Part shown: one piece after another, positions 1-8,905 of the stretch
Layout: the number at the start of each line of letters is the position of its first letter
Position numbering within the stretch: the first letter of the stretch is position 1
Assembly (NCBI GenBank): GCA_963785245.1
Contig: CAWAUO010000001.1
Span: forward strand, 62,001 to 126,000
Direction: 5' to 3'
Source of the DNA: JAHEEL01 sp963785245
Lineage (GTDB): Bacteria > Actinomycetota > Acidimicrobiia > Spongiisociales > UBA5794
DNA length: 64,000 nucleotides
Notes under the pieces: model-generated
Database searches by the model: none
Seen by the model: only the letters and a program-made list of their open reading frames with translations
Told to the model about the DNA's origin: nothing
Made by a program: the position numbers and the translations under genes

Positions 1-3000
1 ATGAATCGGACGCCGTGCCGCCTCCTCGATATCCAGGAACTGCTCTCGGATGGCGGTGTGGGCCGACACCAGCATGTCCTGGTCTCGCAGGGTCAGATCG
101 GCACGGTCCTCACCGCCCGTCCCGACGAACACCGCGCCGTCATCGAGGAAGCTGCCGGTATCACCAAGCATCGCGGAAGACGAGATCGCGCGATTCGTCG
201 GCTGGAAGCCACCGAGATGGACGTCGACCGATTGAACGACATCCTCGTCGAGAAGCGTCGAGCCCTCCGACCCCTGAAACGTCAAGCCAACGCAGCAGCC
301 CGGCACGGATCGGTGAAGGCTGAAGCGAAGGCGCTACGCCTCTGGCTGGGCGGTGAAGCGATCAGGGATTTGCGAAAGCGAGAAGCTGACGCCTCCACTG
401 AGGACGAATCCCGATCGGCCCAGCTCATCATTGAAGAGGCGGAACACGAGGCACTCCTTGTCGAACTCGCGGACCTTCGAGCATCGGCCGGTGAAGCGGG
501 GGCCGCGCTCGAGCGGGACACCGCGGCCGCAGCCCGGTTGGAGACCGTGGTCGAGCGTCTCCGTCGGTACGGTCTGGTTGCACGCGAGCGTCGGGTCGCG
601 ATCGAAGGCCGGATCGAGGGGGCGGGGGAGCGTCGCAGCGACCTCACCACTGAACTCGAAGAGCTGGCCGTCGGCATCGAAGAGGCGGCCGAAGCCGAGC
701 TGCGGCTCGCCGATGTGGTCGAGCGCCGCACGGTCGCACTCGAAGCCCTCGAGGACGAAGAACGGACGCTCGCCGAGCAGGTCCAACTGCCGGCGGAAGG
801 CCTTGTGGCCAATCTTCGAGGCGACTTGCGGGCCCTCGAGAACGCATCCGAGCGAGATGGCCGCGAGACGGAGGCGATCGCTTCCCGACGCCGAGTCGTA
901 GCCGCACGCCTCGAAGAGGAGTCGAACGAGACCGTCGAACTGAACCAGTCGATCCAGCAGGCCGATGCCGCCGTTACCGCCGCACAGCGCGGATACGACG
1001 AAGCCAGGGCACGCCGAGAGACGGTCGAGGAGATGTGGGAGAGTGTCGACCGCGAGCACACCGACGTACTCCTCGCCGTTGCAGCGGGAGAGGCCCGTAT
1101 CGAGGCGCACGAGGCAGCAATCGCCGACATCGGCGATCCGACAGCGCGCACCATGACCGCAGAGCATGAGGGGATCGCAGGGGTCGTTGCGGCATCGCTC
1201 GACGCTCCACCGGAGGTCGCCGTCGCCGTCGACCGGGCGCTCGGAGCGTGGGCCGACGCTTTCTTGGCCTCCGACCACAGCAACATCCGCAACGTGACCA
1301 GCGTTCTGAAGGCGGCGGGGCTCGGTGGCGTATCCCTGGTCACGCCCTCGCAGGCGGAGCGTGTGCCAGCACGCGAAGCAGCCGACGAACTGGGACTCGA
1401 CGCTTTGGTTGACCTGCTCGGTCCGGATGCAGACCTCTCGGTCGCCGAGGCCCTTCTGGGTGACGTCGTCTATGCGGCCGGCTGGGAAGCGGCATGGCGT
1501 GTGGTCGAGCGCTTCCCCCACCTCCGCACGGTCACGCCGGAGGGCGACGTGATCGCAGCGTCCGGTATTCACGTCGCTCAACCCGACGGCACCGGATTCG
1601 CCGCACTCGAAGCAGCCCGGGTTCAGCTCGAGATCGCAGAACGGGAACGATCGAGGACCGAGAGCCGCCGCACGTCGGTCGCACGAGACCTGGACGCCGC
1701 ACGCCGGGTGGAGCGCACCGCACTCGACGACGTGGAAGCGCTCGAGGCGAGGATTGCCGGTCACACAGAGGCTCTGGACCTCGTGGGGCGGGCACGTGCC
1801 GAAGGTGAATCCGAGCGTGAACGCCTCAATGTGCGAGCCGCGTCGCTCGCCGAGGCTGAGAGTGCGCGAGCGGAGCGGATCACCGAACTTCGTGAGCGCC
1901 TCGCCGAACTCGAAGGCGAAGAAGCCGCACGTCAGGCCGCATGGGAGGCATTGAATCTGCGACGCCAGGATGTTGCGACCCGCCGCGACGCCGCTCGCCG
2001 CCTACGCGAGGAATCCGGCGCAGAACTCGCCGGCGTCGCCGAACGCCGGACGCTGCTGCAGCGCAGGATCGAACGGGTCGCCTTCGAGTTGAACCAACTG
2101 GAACTGCTCCCGGAGGATGACTCCCGGATCGAAGCGCTCTCCGAGATCGAAGAGCGGGCCGCCCGCGTCGCTGTCTTGGCACAGAAGCACATTGTCGAAC
2201 TACGAGATCGGCAACGGGCGCTGCGCCTCGAAGTTGGCGATGCTGCCGACTCCCTCGGCGTCGCAGAGCAGCGCCGCGAGGAACTCGAAGGCTCGATATC
2301 GCTCGCCAAGGAACGCCGATCGATCCTTGCCGTCGAACTGGCCGAGGCCAGAATCCGCATGGAGACGAGCGCGGAACGCTTGCGTCGGGACGCCGATGCC
2401 GCCGTCGAAGAAGCCCTCGTAGCGCCTCGCCCGGAGCTTGACGCGGGCGTCGTCCCGAAGGACCGGCTTGAGAGTCTCGAGGCAGACCTGCGCCGGATGG
2501 GTCCGATCAACCCCCTGGCGGCCGCCGAATACGACGAGCTTGCCGGTGATGTCGCTCTGCTCGACGACCAGCTCGCCGATCTCAACGAGTCGAGAAGCGA
2601 ACTCCGTAAGGTGATCGCGGCGCTGGACGAGGAGATGGCCAACCTGTTCATGGTGGCATTCGAGGAGATCTCGGCGCTCTACCAGGAGAACTTCGCCGAG
2701 GTATTCCCGGGCGGTCGTGGGCGGCTTCGGCTGGACAAGCCGGACAGTCCGCTCGAGTCCGGTGTCGAGGTCGAGGCCCAGCCGCACGGCAAGAAGGTCG
2801 GCCGTCTTGCCCTGTTGTCGGGTGGAGAGCGGAGCCTCGCGGCCCTCGCGTTCCTCTTCGCCGTCTTCCGCGCTCGGCCCAGCCCGTTCTACGTTCTCGA
2901 TGAGGTTGAAGCGGCCCTCGACGACGCGAACTTGCAGCGATTCCTACGGCTCGTTGATGCGCTCCGGTCATCGGCTCAGCTCGTGATCATCACGCATCAA

Positions 3001-3102
3001 CAACAGACCATGGAGGCCGCCGATATGCTGTACGGCGTCACCATGGAACCCGGCGAGTCCTCGAAGGTGCTCGCACGACGCATGGCGAAGGCGACCGTCT
3101 AG
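1..3102 (+). CDS. smc: Chromosome segregation ATPase SMC, 5' end cut off by the window
   Basis: This is the condensin-like ATPase that organises and segregates the chromosome with ScpA and ScpB. The frame is open from base 1. Its first residues match the family segment about 110 residues in (RLLDIQELLSDGGVG, then VSQGQIG), so the Walker A head lobe lies outside the window and the ATG at base 1 is not the real start. Long coiled coils flank a hinge at about residues 390-530 of the fragment. The C-terminal head has the ABC signature LSGGERS near residue 940 and the Walker B region FYVLDEVEAALDD. ftsY follows after 27 nt, the usual smc-ftsY order. Identity is secure. Confidence 0.97.
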   Translation: MNRTPCRLLDIQELLSDGGVGRHQHVLVSQGQIGTVLTARPDEHRAVIEEAAGITKHRGRRDRAIRRLEATEMDVDRLNDILVEKRRALRPLKRQANAAARHGSVKAEAKALRLWLGGEAIRDLRKREADASTEDESRSAQLIIEEAEHEALLVELADLRASAGEAGAALERDTAAAARLETVVERLRRYGLVARERRVAIEGRIEGAGERRSDLTTELEELAVGIEEAAEAELRLADVVERRTVALEALEDEERTLAEQVQLPAEGLVANLRGDLRALENASERDGRETEAIASRRRVVAARLEEESNETVELNQSIQQADAAVTAAQRGYDEARARRETVEEMWESVDREHTDVLLAVAAGEARIEAHEAAIADIGDPTARTMTAEHEGIAGVVAASLDAPPEVAVAVDRALGAWADAFLASDHSNIRNVTSVLKAAGLGGVSLVTPSQAERVPAREAADELGLDALVDLLGPDADLSVAEALLGDVVYAAGWEAAWRVVERFPHLRTVTPEGDVIAASGIHVAQPDGTGFAALEAARVQLEIAERERSRTESRRTSVARDLDAARRVERTALDDVEALEARIAGHTEALDLVGRARAEGESERERLNVRAASLAEAESARAERITELRERLAELEGEEAARQAAWEALNLRRQDVATRRDAARRLREESGAELAGVAERRTLLQRRIERVAFELNQLELLPEDDSRIEALSEIEERAARVAVLAQKHIVELRDRQRALRLEVGDAADSLGVAEQRREELEGSISLAKERRSILAVELAEARIRMETSAERLRRDADAAVEEALVAPRPELDAGVVPKDRLESLEADLRRMGPINPLAAAEYDELAGDVALLDDQLADLNESRSELRKVIAALDEEMANLFMVAFEEISALYQENFAEVFPGGRGRLRLDKPDSPLESGVEVEAQPHGKKVGRLALLSGGERSLAALAFLFAVFRARPSPFYVLDEVEAALDDANLQRFLRLVDALRSSAQLVIITHQQQTMEAADMLYGVTMEPGESSKVLARRMAKATV

Positions 3103-3129
3103 ATTCCGTTGCGGTTGCAAGGAGAACTC

Positions 3130-4155
3130 GTGGACACCAATCTGTTGATTCTGCTCGTCGCCGTCGTGGCGGTTATCGCGGTCATCGCGATCGTTGTGAT
3201 CGCGCGATCGCGAACGAAGGCGGCGCCGAAACCGAAGCCGCAACCAAAACCAACGCCGGCCGAGGCGCCGCAGCGCGGTCTGCGCACGCAGCTTTCCCGA
3301 ACCCGGACGGCCATCGGCGGCCGCCTCGGCGCGCTGCTCCGCTCCGAGACGCTCGACGATGCGTTCTGGGACGAACTCGAGGAGACGCTCATCGCGGCAG
3401 ACGTGGGCGTGAGTACGTCAGCCGCAACCATCGAGGAGGTGCGGTCTCAGCGGCCGACCGACGGTGAAGAAGCCCGTCGTCTGCTTGAGGACTCGCTCAT
3501 TGGTCAGCTTTCCGGGCGCGACCGTTCCTTGCACCTCGAAGGGGATCCTGCCGTGATGCTGGTTGTGGGCGTCAACGGCACGGGGAAGACGACCTCGATC
3601 GCGAAGATCGCCGGTCTCCTCGGACAGAACGGCCAGACCGCAGTGCTGGGTGCAGCCGACACCTTCCGTGCCGCTGCAGACGAGCAACTCCGCACGTGGG
3701 CCGCTCGCGTCGGCGTCGAGGTGGTGTCCGGCGCAACCGGTTCGGACCCTGCGGCGGTCGCATATGACGCCTATCAGACCGCCAAGACCGACGATGCCGA
3801 CGTGGTGATCGTTGACACGGCCGGCCGACTGCATTCGAAGTCCAACCTCATGGACGAACTCGGGAAGGTCGCACGGGTTCTGCAGCGCGAGGCTGGGACG
3901 ATCGGAGAGACGCTCCTCGTGCTCGACGGGACAACCGGGCAGAACGGCATCGGGCAGGCACGGAGCTTCGCCGATGCGGTTGGTGTCACGGGAATCGTCA
4001 TCACCAAACTCGATGGGACGGCACGCGGAGGCGTCGCGATCGCGGTTGAGCAAGAGCTTGATATTCCGGTGAAGTTCATCGGTGTCGGCGAAGGCGTCGA
4101 TGACCTCGTACCATTCGAACCGAGAGAGTTCATCGAAGCCCTTTTGGAGCCATGA
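3130..4155 (+). CDS. ftsY: Signal recognition particle receptor FtsY
   Basis: This is the membrane-bound SRP receptor GTPase that docks Ffh-ribosome complexes on the translocon. I chose GTG 3130 because AAGGAGA (3119-3125) sits 4 nt before it. An in-frame TTG at 3109 has no such site. Residues 3-27 form one hydrophobic segment, so this is the form with a single N-terminal membrane anchor. The NG domain follows, with GTP-binding GVNGTGKTT near residue 146, DTFRAAADEQL, DTAGRL and TKLDGTARGG. The 341-residue length is normal. The stop overlaps the cdd start (ATGA), so the two are probably co-translated. Confidence 0.97.
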   Translation: MDTNLLILLVAVVAVIAVIAIVVIARSRTKAAPKPKPQPKPTPAEAPQRGLRTQLSRTRTAIGGRLGALLRSETLDDAFWDELEETLIAADVGVSTSAATIEEVRSQRPTDGEEARRLLEDSLIGQLSGRDRSLHLEGDPAVMLVVGVNGTGKTTSIAKIAGLLGQNGQTAVLGAADTFRAAADEQLRTWAARVGVEVVSGATGSDPAAVAYDAYQTAKTDDADVVIVDTAGRLHSKSNLMDELGKVARVLQREAGTIGETLLVLDGTTGQNGIGQARSFADAVGVTGIVITKLDGTARGGVAIAVEQELDIPVKFIGVGEGVDDLVPFEPREFIEALLEP

Positions 4156-4544
4156 TGGAAGCGCAACGACTCATTGACGACGCCCGCGACGCAGCAGCGA
4201 ATTCGTACTCGCCATATAGCCACTATCGGGTTGGGGCGGTCGTTGTCACTCCCGGGGGCGACGAGTACCGGGGGTGCAACATCGAGAACGCCGCCTACGG
4301 CGCATCGATCTGCGCCGAGGCGAACGCCATCACCACAGCCGCGGCACATGGCGTCCGCGAGATCGATACGGTCGCGGTGACGTGCCTCGACGGCGACGCC
4401 TGCTCACCGTGCGGCAACTGCCGCCAGATCATGCGTGAGTTCAGGGTGCGTCGCGTCATCCTGACGGACCATGCCGGAGAACCGGTCGAGTACGCCCTCG
4501 AAGAGTTGCTGCCGCGGTCATTCGGACCGGAAGACCTGGGGTAG
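4152..4544 (+). CDS. cdd: Cytidine deaminase
   Basis: This enzyme hydrolyses cytidine and deoxycytidine to uridine and deoxyuridine for pyrimidine salvage. The 130-residue protein has the zinc-site motifs of the homotetrameric family: CAEANAI, with the zinc Cys and catalytic Glu, and PCGNCRQ, with the other two zinc Cys. Its ATG overlaps the ftsY stop by 4 nt. It lies near a minus-strand nucleoside-salvage operon (upp, deoA, punA), which fits a shared role although transcription is opposite. Confidence 0.95.
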   Translation: MMEAQRLIDDARDAAANSYSPYSHYRVGAVVVTPGGDEYRGCNIENAAYGASICAEANAITTAAAHGVREIDTVAVTCLDGDACSPCGNCRQIMREFRVRRVILTDHAGEPVEYALEELLPRSFGPEDLG

Positions 4545-4564
4545 CTGCCAGCTGCCAGCTACCA
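4544..4564. repeat. Three heptamer units in the cdd-etfA gap
   Basis: GCTGCCA occurs twice and GCTACCA once in direct tandem, starting at the last base of the cdd stop codon. It is one of several 7-8-nt tandem repeats at gene borders in this window. Function is unknown. Confidence 0.7.
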
Positions 4565-4634
4565 GCCCGAAGACCGAATCGCTGGTGGGCTCACAGCTCA
4601 TGAGCCCGTGTCGAGGACGAGAGACCCCTTCCGT

Positions 4635-4675
4635 CAGCGCCTTGGGGGCGCTGCCACCTTCCCCTGAGGGGAAGG
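4635..4675. repeat. Double-hairpin palindromic element between convergent genes
   Basis: Two adjacent perfect inverted repeats fill the gap between the cdd and etfA 3' ends. The first is CAGCGCC/GGCGCTG with a 5-nt loop (4635-4653). The second is CCTTCCCC/GGGGAAGG with a 3-nt loop (4657-4675). Neither is followed by a T run, so a classical intrinsic terminator is unlikely, though a bidirectional stop signal is possible. A similarly built element lies at 22375-22436 and a single palindrome at 36947-36969. Confidence 0.6.
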
Positions 4676-4682
4676 AATTGGG

Positions 4683-5630
4683 CTATCGCGCCTTCAGGAC
4701 TTCCGTCAGTTTGGGGAGGACCTGGTGGAGGTCGCCGACGATCCCGAGATCGGCGACGGCAAAGATCGGGGCCTCGGCATCCTTGTTGACGGCGATGATC
4801 GTGCCGGAGTCCTTCATCCCGACGAGATGCTGCATGGCGCCCGAGACCCCTGCGGCGATGTACACCGAGGGCTTCACGGTCTTGCCGGTCTGTCCGACTT
4901 GCAGCCGCGCTGGAACCCACCCGGCGTCGATGACGGCACGGGTGGCACCAACGGCAGCGTCGAGTTGCGATGCCAGGTCTTCGACCACGACCCACTTCTC
5001 TTCGGCACCGACGCCACGGCCTCCGGCGACAACAACAGCTGCGGCCTCCAGGTCGGGCCCTTCGCTCTCTTCGGCGTGCGATTCGACGACGATCGCCGAC
5101 CCGGATCGGCCGAGATCCGGAATGGCCACCGGGACGACAGCGGGGGAGCCACCACCCGACGACTCGGCGGTGAACGCCTTCGGCCGAGCGAAGACCAGCG
5201 CAGGCGCCGGTCCGGTGAATTCGGTGACAACCGTCTGCGTCCCGCCGAGAATCTCGCTGGTGACGCTCACCGCGCCGTCGGTCGACACGTCAACGGCGTT
5301 GCTGAGGACCGGTCGACCGAGTCGGGCCGACAAGCGCCCTCCGACGTCCCGGTCGGTGGTGTCCATGCCGAACAGGATCAGTTCGACACCGTGCTCTTCC
5401 ACCAGTAGGGCGAGCGCTGCCGCGGCAGGCGCCGACGGCAGGTGGTCGTCCGTTGGCATGTGATAGACCGTTGCTGCGCCGTGTGCACCGAGTTCCTCGA
5501 AGGCGGCGTCGCTGCCCGTACCGATGTGGAACACCGAGACGTCGCCGAACGATCTGGCCTTTGTGAGGAGTTCGAGTGCGGCGGCCGATGCGTGACCGTC
5601 CGCTTCGTCGCTGAATACCCAGGTCGTCAT
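4683..5630 (-). CDS. etfA: Electron transfer flavoprotein, alpha subunit
   Basis: This FAD-carrying subunit of ETF moves electrons from acyl-CoA dehydrogenases to the ETF:quinone oxidoreductase. The 315-residue protein has the conserved C-terminal FAD domain from about residue 190: GATRAVIDAGWVP, QVGQTGKTVKP, YIAAGVSGAMQHLVGM and an AVNKDAEAPIF segment. It begins immediately after the etfB stop with no spacer, so the pair is one transcript. With icmF and an enoyl-CoA hydratase in the window it suggests active acyl-CoA oxidation (inference). Confidence 0.96.
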   Translation of the reverse strand: MTTWVFSDEADGHASAAALELLTKARSFGDVSVFHIGTGSDAAFEELGAHGAATVYHMPTDDHLPSAPAAAALALLVEEHGVELILFGMDTTDRDVGGRLSARLGRPVLSNAVDVSTDGAVSVTSEILGGTQTVVTEFTGPAPALVFARPKAFTAESSGGGSPAVVPVAIPDLGRSGSAIVVESHAEESEGPDLEAAAVVVAGGRGVGAEEKWVVVEDLASQLDAAVGATRAVIDAGWVPARLQVGQTGKTVKPSVYIAAGVSGAMQHLVGMKDSGTIIAVNKDAEAPIFAVADLGIVGDLHQVLPKLTEVLKAR

Positions 5631-6407
5631 CTAGATCACCTTCGCCTGTTCCAGGAGGGCGACGATCTTGAGGTAGCCCTCGCCGTCGTCCTCAACGATC
5701 TCTCCCGCCTCTCTCGCAGGAACGGCATCGACGGATGTGATGATCTGGCCTGCACCAGCGGCGCCGACCTGGTCGGCGGCAAAACCGAGGTCTTCGGCAG
5801 TGAGGGTGTCGATCGGCTTCTTCTTGGCCTGCATGATCCCCTTGAACGTGGGGTAGCGGGGTTCGACGACACCCGAGGTCACGGAGAGAAGGGCCGGCAG
5901 CGGGGCCTCGACGACGTCGTAGCCGCCGGACGTCTGCTGCTCGATACGCACGATGCCGTCACCGGTCTCGACCTTGCGGGCGAACGTGAGCGACGGAACG
6001 TCGAGGAGTTCGGCGATCTGCTGCGGAACAACGCCCGAGTAGCCGTCGGTGGATTCCGTGCCGGCGATCACAAGGTCGAACCCCTCGCGATCGATGGCTG
6101 CCGCCAGGATGCGCGCCGTCGTCAACGCGTCGGATCCGACAAGGGCGGCGTCATCGATGATGACCGCCTTGTCGGCACCCATGGCGAGCGCCTGTCGGAT
6201 TCCCTGGAGTGACCCGGAAGGGGACATCGAGAACAGCGTGACCGATCCGTCGTTCCCTTCGGCGATCTGGAGCCCAACTTCGACACCGAAACGATCGGTA
6301 TCGTCGAGAACCTGGTCGTTCGGACGAACCACACGGTGGGTGTCCGGAGCGAGTTGGTAGGGCGTCGCCGGGTCTGGGATCTGCTTCACACAGACCGCGA
6401 TTCTCAT
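5631..6407 (-). CDS. etfB: Electron transfer flavoprotein, beta subunit
   Basis: This is the AMP-binding partner of EtfA. The 258-residue protein has the family N-terminus (MRIAVCVKQIPDP), the DALTTARILA region and the C-terminal KGIMQAKKKPI and EDLG segments. The ATG at 6407 is preceded by AAGGAG (complement of 6418-6423) at good spacing, and a -10/-35 pair with an overlapping palindrome lies just upstream. It is the first gene of the etfBA transcript. Confidence 0.96.
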   Translation of the reverse strand: MRIAVCVKQIPDPATPYQLAPDTHRVVRPNDQVLDDTDRFGVEVGLQIAEGNDGSVTLFSMSPSGSLQGIRQALAMGADKAVIIDDAALVGSDALTTARILAAAIDREGFDLVIAGTESTDGYSGVVPQQIAELLDVPSLTFARKVETGDGIVRIEQQTSGGYDVVEAPLPALLSVTSGVVEPRYPTFKGIMQAKKKPIDTLTAEDLGFAADQVGAAGAGQIITSVDAVPAREAGEIVEDDGEGYLKIVALLEQAKVI

Positions 6408-6438
6408 GACGGTATCGCTCCTTGCGTCGGGTACCGGG

Positions 6439-6469
6439 ATGATACCTCAACTTTGAGCGCTGACTCAAA
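6439..6469 (-). promoter_or_regulatory. etfBA promoter with an overlapping palindrome
   Basis: On the minus strand there is TTGAGT (6463-6468), an 18-nt spacer and TATCAT (6439-6444), a good sigma-70-type match. The palindrome TTTGAG-N6-CTCAAA (6452-6469) covers the -35 box and spacer and is a plausible operator for a dimeric repressor. The promoter lies directly after the punA stop, so read-through from the salvage operon is also possible. This is inference from motif shape only. Confidence 0.5.
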
Positions 6470-6477
6470 AACCTCGG

Positions 6478-7305
6478 CTACGCGTCGACGAGCATCGGAA
6501 GAAGCGCGTCGAGCACGGCCGTGAAGCGCGTGCGCGCCGCGGCAGCGGTCTCGGTCACTTCCTCGTGGGAGAGGGGAGCGTCGGTGATGCCCGCCGCATA
6601 GTTGGTCACCAATGAGATGCCGGCCACACCGACGCCCATGTGGTTCAGGGCGATGGCCTCAGGCACCGTCGACATGCCGACAAGATCGCCACCGACGCGT
6701 CGCACCATCTCGATCTCGGCCGGCGTCTCGTAGCTCGGGCCGAGGAACCAGGCATAGACGCCCTCGTGATAGGCGACGCCGGCTGCCTCGAAGGCTTGCT
6801 TCACCAGTCCGCGGAGGCGGAGCGAGTACACCTCGCTCATATCGGGGAATCGGGGCCCGAGTCGGTCGTCGTTGGGTCCGACCAGGGGGTTGCGGGCCGT
6901 GTAGTTGAGATGGTCTCGGATTGCGACGAGGTCGCCAGGAGCGAGACCCTCGCCGAGGCCGCCTGCCGCGTTTGTGAGAAGGATCGACGTTGCCCCGGCC
7001 ACGGCAGCGGTCCGGACGCCGAACACCACCTCATCGAGCGACCAGCCCTCGTAGGCGTGGACTCGACCGGCGAACAGCAACACCGCCCCGTCCCCAACCG
7101 GCGCCGAGAACAGGCTCCCACCGTGACCGACGACCTTTGGCTCAGGGAAGTGCGGGATCTCCGAGTACGGGATCTCGATGGCGTCGTCGAGCGATGCGGC
7201 GTAGCCGCTCAGTCCGGATCCGAGCACCACGGCGGCATCATGGTGGTCGCGGCCGGTGCGTTCGGCGATTGCGGCCGCGGCGGCTTGCAGGTCTACGTAG
7301 CTCAT
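6478..7305 (-). CDS. punA: Purine nucleoside phosphorylase (trimeric type)
   Basis: This enzyme phosphorolyses inosine, guanosine and deoxy forms to the base and (deoxy)ribose-1-phosphate. The 275-residue protein has the trimeric PNP motifs VVLGSGLSG, the phosphate-binding GHGGSLF, FAGRVHAYEG, LTNAAGG, GPSYETPAE and the base-binding VTNYAAGI. Its ATG overlaps the deoA stop by 4 nt, making it the last gene of the five-gene salvage operon. Confidence 0.96.
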   Translation of the reverse strand: MSYVDLQAAAAAIAERTGRDHHDAAVVLGSGLSGYAASLDDAIEIPYSEIPHFPEPKVVGHGGSLFSAPVGDGAVLLFAGRVHAYEGWSLDEVVFGVRTAAVAGATSILLTNAAGGLGEGLAPGDLVAIRDHLNYTARNPLVGPNDDRLGPRFPDMSEVYSLRLRGLVKQAFEAAGVAYHEGVYAWFLGPSYETPAEIEMVRRVGGDLVGMSTVPEAIALNHMGVGVAGISLVTNYAAGITDAPLSHEEVTETAAAARTRFTAVLDALLPMLVDA

Positions 7306-8612
7306 TTCACCTCTCCAAGGATCAGCGGACGGGCAGATTGGGGTTCGTCGGTGACGATCCAGGCGGTCTCAAGGATCGGAAGACAGGCGGCGAGTTGTGC
7401 GTCGGTGTTGTACCGAACCGTGCCGACGGCGTCTCCCGCTGCGACAGCATCGCCGACCTTCGCGTGGATCGAGATTCCGACGCCGGGGTCGATGTCGTCT
7501 TCCTTTGCCTGCCGGCCGGCCCCGAGGCGTACGGCGGCGCGGCCGACGGCGAGAGCGTCGCACCGTTCGATGAATCCGGTGCGATCGGCGGAAACCGTGT
7601 GCACGCGGTCGGCTGATGGCAGGAGCGAGGGATCTTCGAGAACGGAGGGATCGCCCCCCTGTGCCTTGATGACCTTGGCGAACACATCGAGACCGGACTC
7701 CGACCGTACCGCCTCATCCAGCCGTGACCGCGCTTCGGCGCGATCTCCTGCGACGCCGCCGAGTACCAGCATCTCCTCACCGAGCCGGAACGTGAGTTCG
7801 GTGGTATCTGCCGGGCCGTCACCGCGGAGAATGGCGATCGATTCAATCATCTCGTTGGCGTTGCCGACCTCTGTGCCCAACGGTTGATCCATGTCGGTGA
7901 GTAATCCAACAACCGGCGTGTCGTGCGAGCGGCCGATTTCGACCATGGTCTCGGCCAACTCCATCCCGGATGCAACGTCCTTCATGAACGCACCCGAGCC
8001 GATCTTGACGTCGAGGACGAGGCCGTCGAGGTCCTCGGCCAGCTTCTTGGACATGATCGACGACGAGATGAGCGGGATCGCCGGGACGGTTCCGCTCGCA
8101 TCCCTGAGTGCGTAGATGCGGCGGTCGGCGGGGACGAGCGTCTCTGACTGGCCTGCAAGCACGAGGCCGAGTTCGTCGAGCTGGCGGGTGAAGACGTCGG
8201 GGTCGAGACGCGTTTTGAAGCCCGGGATCGTCTCGAGCTTGTCGAGCGTGCCCCCGGTGTGGCCGAGCCCGCGACCGGACATCATCGGGATGGCGACACC
8301 GCATGCCGCGACCAGGGGAGCGAGCGGGATGCTGATCTTGTCTCCGACGCCACCCGTCGAGTGCTTGTCGACCTTCGGCATGGATGTACCGGAAAGGTCG
8401 AGCACGTCGCCCGAATGGAGCATGGCATCCGTCCATGCGGAGAGTTCCTCGGTGTTCAAGCCGCGAAAGATGACGGCCATCAGGAACGCCGACAGCTGAT
8501 AGTCGGGGATTCGATCGGCGGTATAGCCGGCGATGATCCATTCCAACTCGTCTGCGGTGAGGTATCCGCCGTCACGCTTCTTCCCAATTAGCTCGGGCAT
8601 GCTGTAGTTCAT
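7302..8612 (-). CDS. deoA: Thymidine / pyrimidine-nucleoside phosphorylase
   Basis: This enzyme splits thymidine and related nucleosides to the base and deoxyribose-1-phosphate. The 436-residue length is normal. The phosphate-binding signature KHSTGGVGDKISIPLAP is followed by SGRGLGHTGGTLDKLE, and a C-terminal domain starts near residue 340. The start is set by the 4-nt overlap with the upstream gene; an in-frame ATG four codons later would give the more usual MPELIGKKRDG beginning. Thymidine-specific (deoA) and broad (pdp) forms cannot be separated by eye. Confidence 0.93.
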   Translation of the reverse strand: MNYSMPELIGKKRDGGYLTADELEWIIAGYTADRIPDYQLSAFLMAVIFRGLNTEELSAWTDAMLHSGDVLDLSGTSMPKVDKHSTGGVGDKISIPLAPLVAACGVAIPMMSGRGLGHTGGTLDKLETIPGFKTRLDPDVFTRQLDELGLVLAGQSETLVPADRRIYALRDASGTVPAIPLISSSIMSKKLAEDLDGLVLDVKIGSGAFMKDVASGMELAETMVEIGRSHDTPVVGLLTDMDQPLGTEVGNANEMIESIAILRGDGPADTTELTFRLGEEMLVLGGVAGDRAEARSRLDEAVRSESGLDVFAKVIKAQGGDPSVLEDPSLLPSADRVHTVSADRTGFIERCDALAVGRAAVRLGAGRQAKEDDIDPGVGISIHAKVGDAVAAGDAVGTVRYNTDAQLAACLPILETAWIVTDEPQSARPLILGEVK

Positions 8613-8905
8613 GTTCTCTCCGAACTCGTCCGCGGATGCTTGCTGATCTTGACCCGACCGTTGGCGACCGTCACACCCTCGCTCCTGAGGAGTTCGGCCT
8701 GTTGCTGCTCATGCCCGGGAGCGAGTCGCCCGGATTTCGCCACGACCCGCCACCATGGGAGACCGGGCGTGGAGCGGACCAGGTTACCGACCGCACGCGC
8801 CGCGCCCGGGAACCCGGCCTCATCGGCGACCTCACCGTAGGACACGACCTCGCCTGGTTCGAGGCGGAGGATGACCGCGGCGACCTCGTTGCTGAAGTCC
8901 TTCAC
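8609..8905 (-). CDS. atl: Alkyltransferase-like protein (ATL) lacking the acceptor cysteine
   Basis: ATL proteins bind O6-alkylguanine in DNA and hand the lesion to nucleotide excision repair. The 98-residue product matches the C-terminal half of O6-methylguanine methyltransferases (GEVVSYGEVA, ARAVGNLVR, then PWWRVV). The active-site PCHR is replaced by PWWR, so no alkyl transfer is possible, which is the hallmark of ATLs. I chose GTG 8905 because it overlaps the upstream methyltransferase stop (GTGA). A longer frame reading further upstream is only a shadow of that gene. Its place in a nucleoside-salvage operon is unusual. Confidence 0.87.
   Translation of the reverse strand: MKDFSNEVAAVILRLEPGEVVSYGEVADEAGFPGAARAVGNLVRSTPGLPWWRVVAKSGRLAPGHEQQQAELLRSEGVTVANGRVKISKHPRTSSERT

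Noticed and set aside
334..1764. Minus-strand open frame of 476 codons opposite smc
   Set aside because: It is antisense to conserved SMC sequence, has no recognisable domain, and long antisense frames are common at this GC content.
4657..4675. Intrinsic terminator for cdd and etfA
   Set aside because: The stem is strong but neither strand has a T run after it; kept as a palindromic element.
5442..6212. Plus-strand open frame of 256 codons opposite etfB
   Set aside because: It lies entirely antisense to the conserved EtfB protein and shows no family match.
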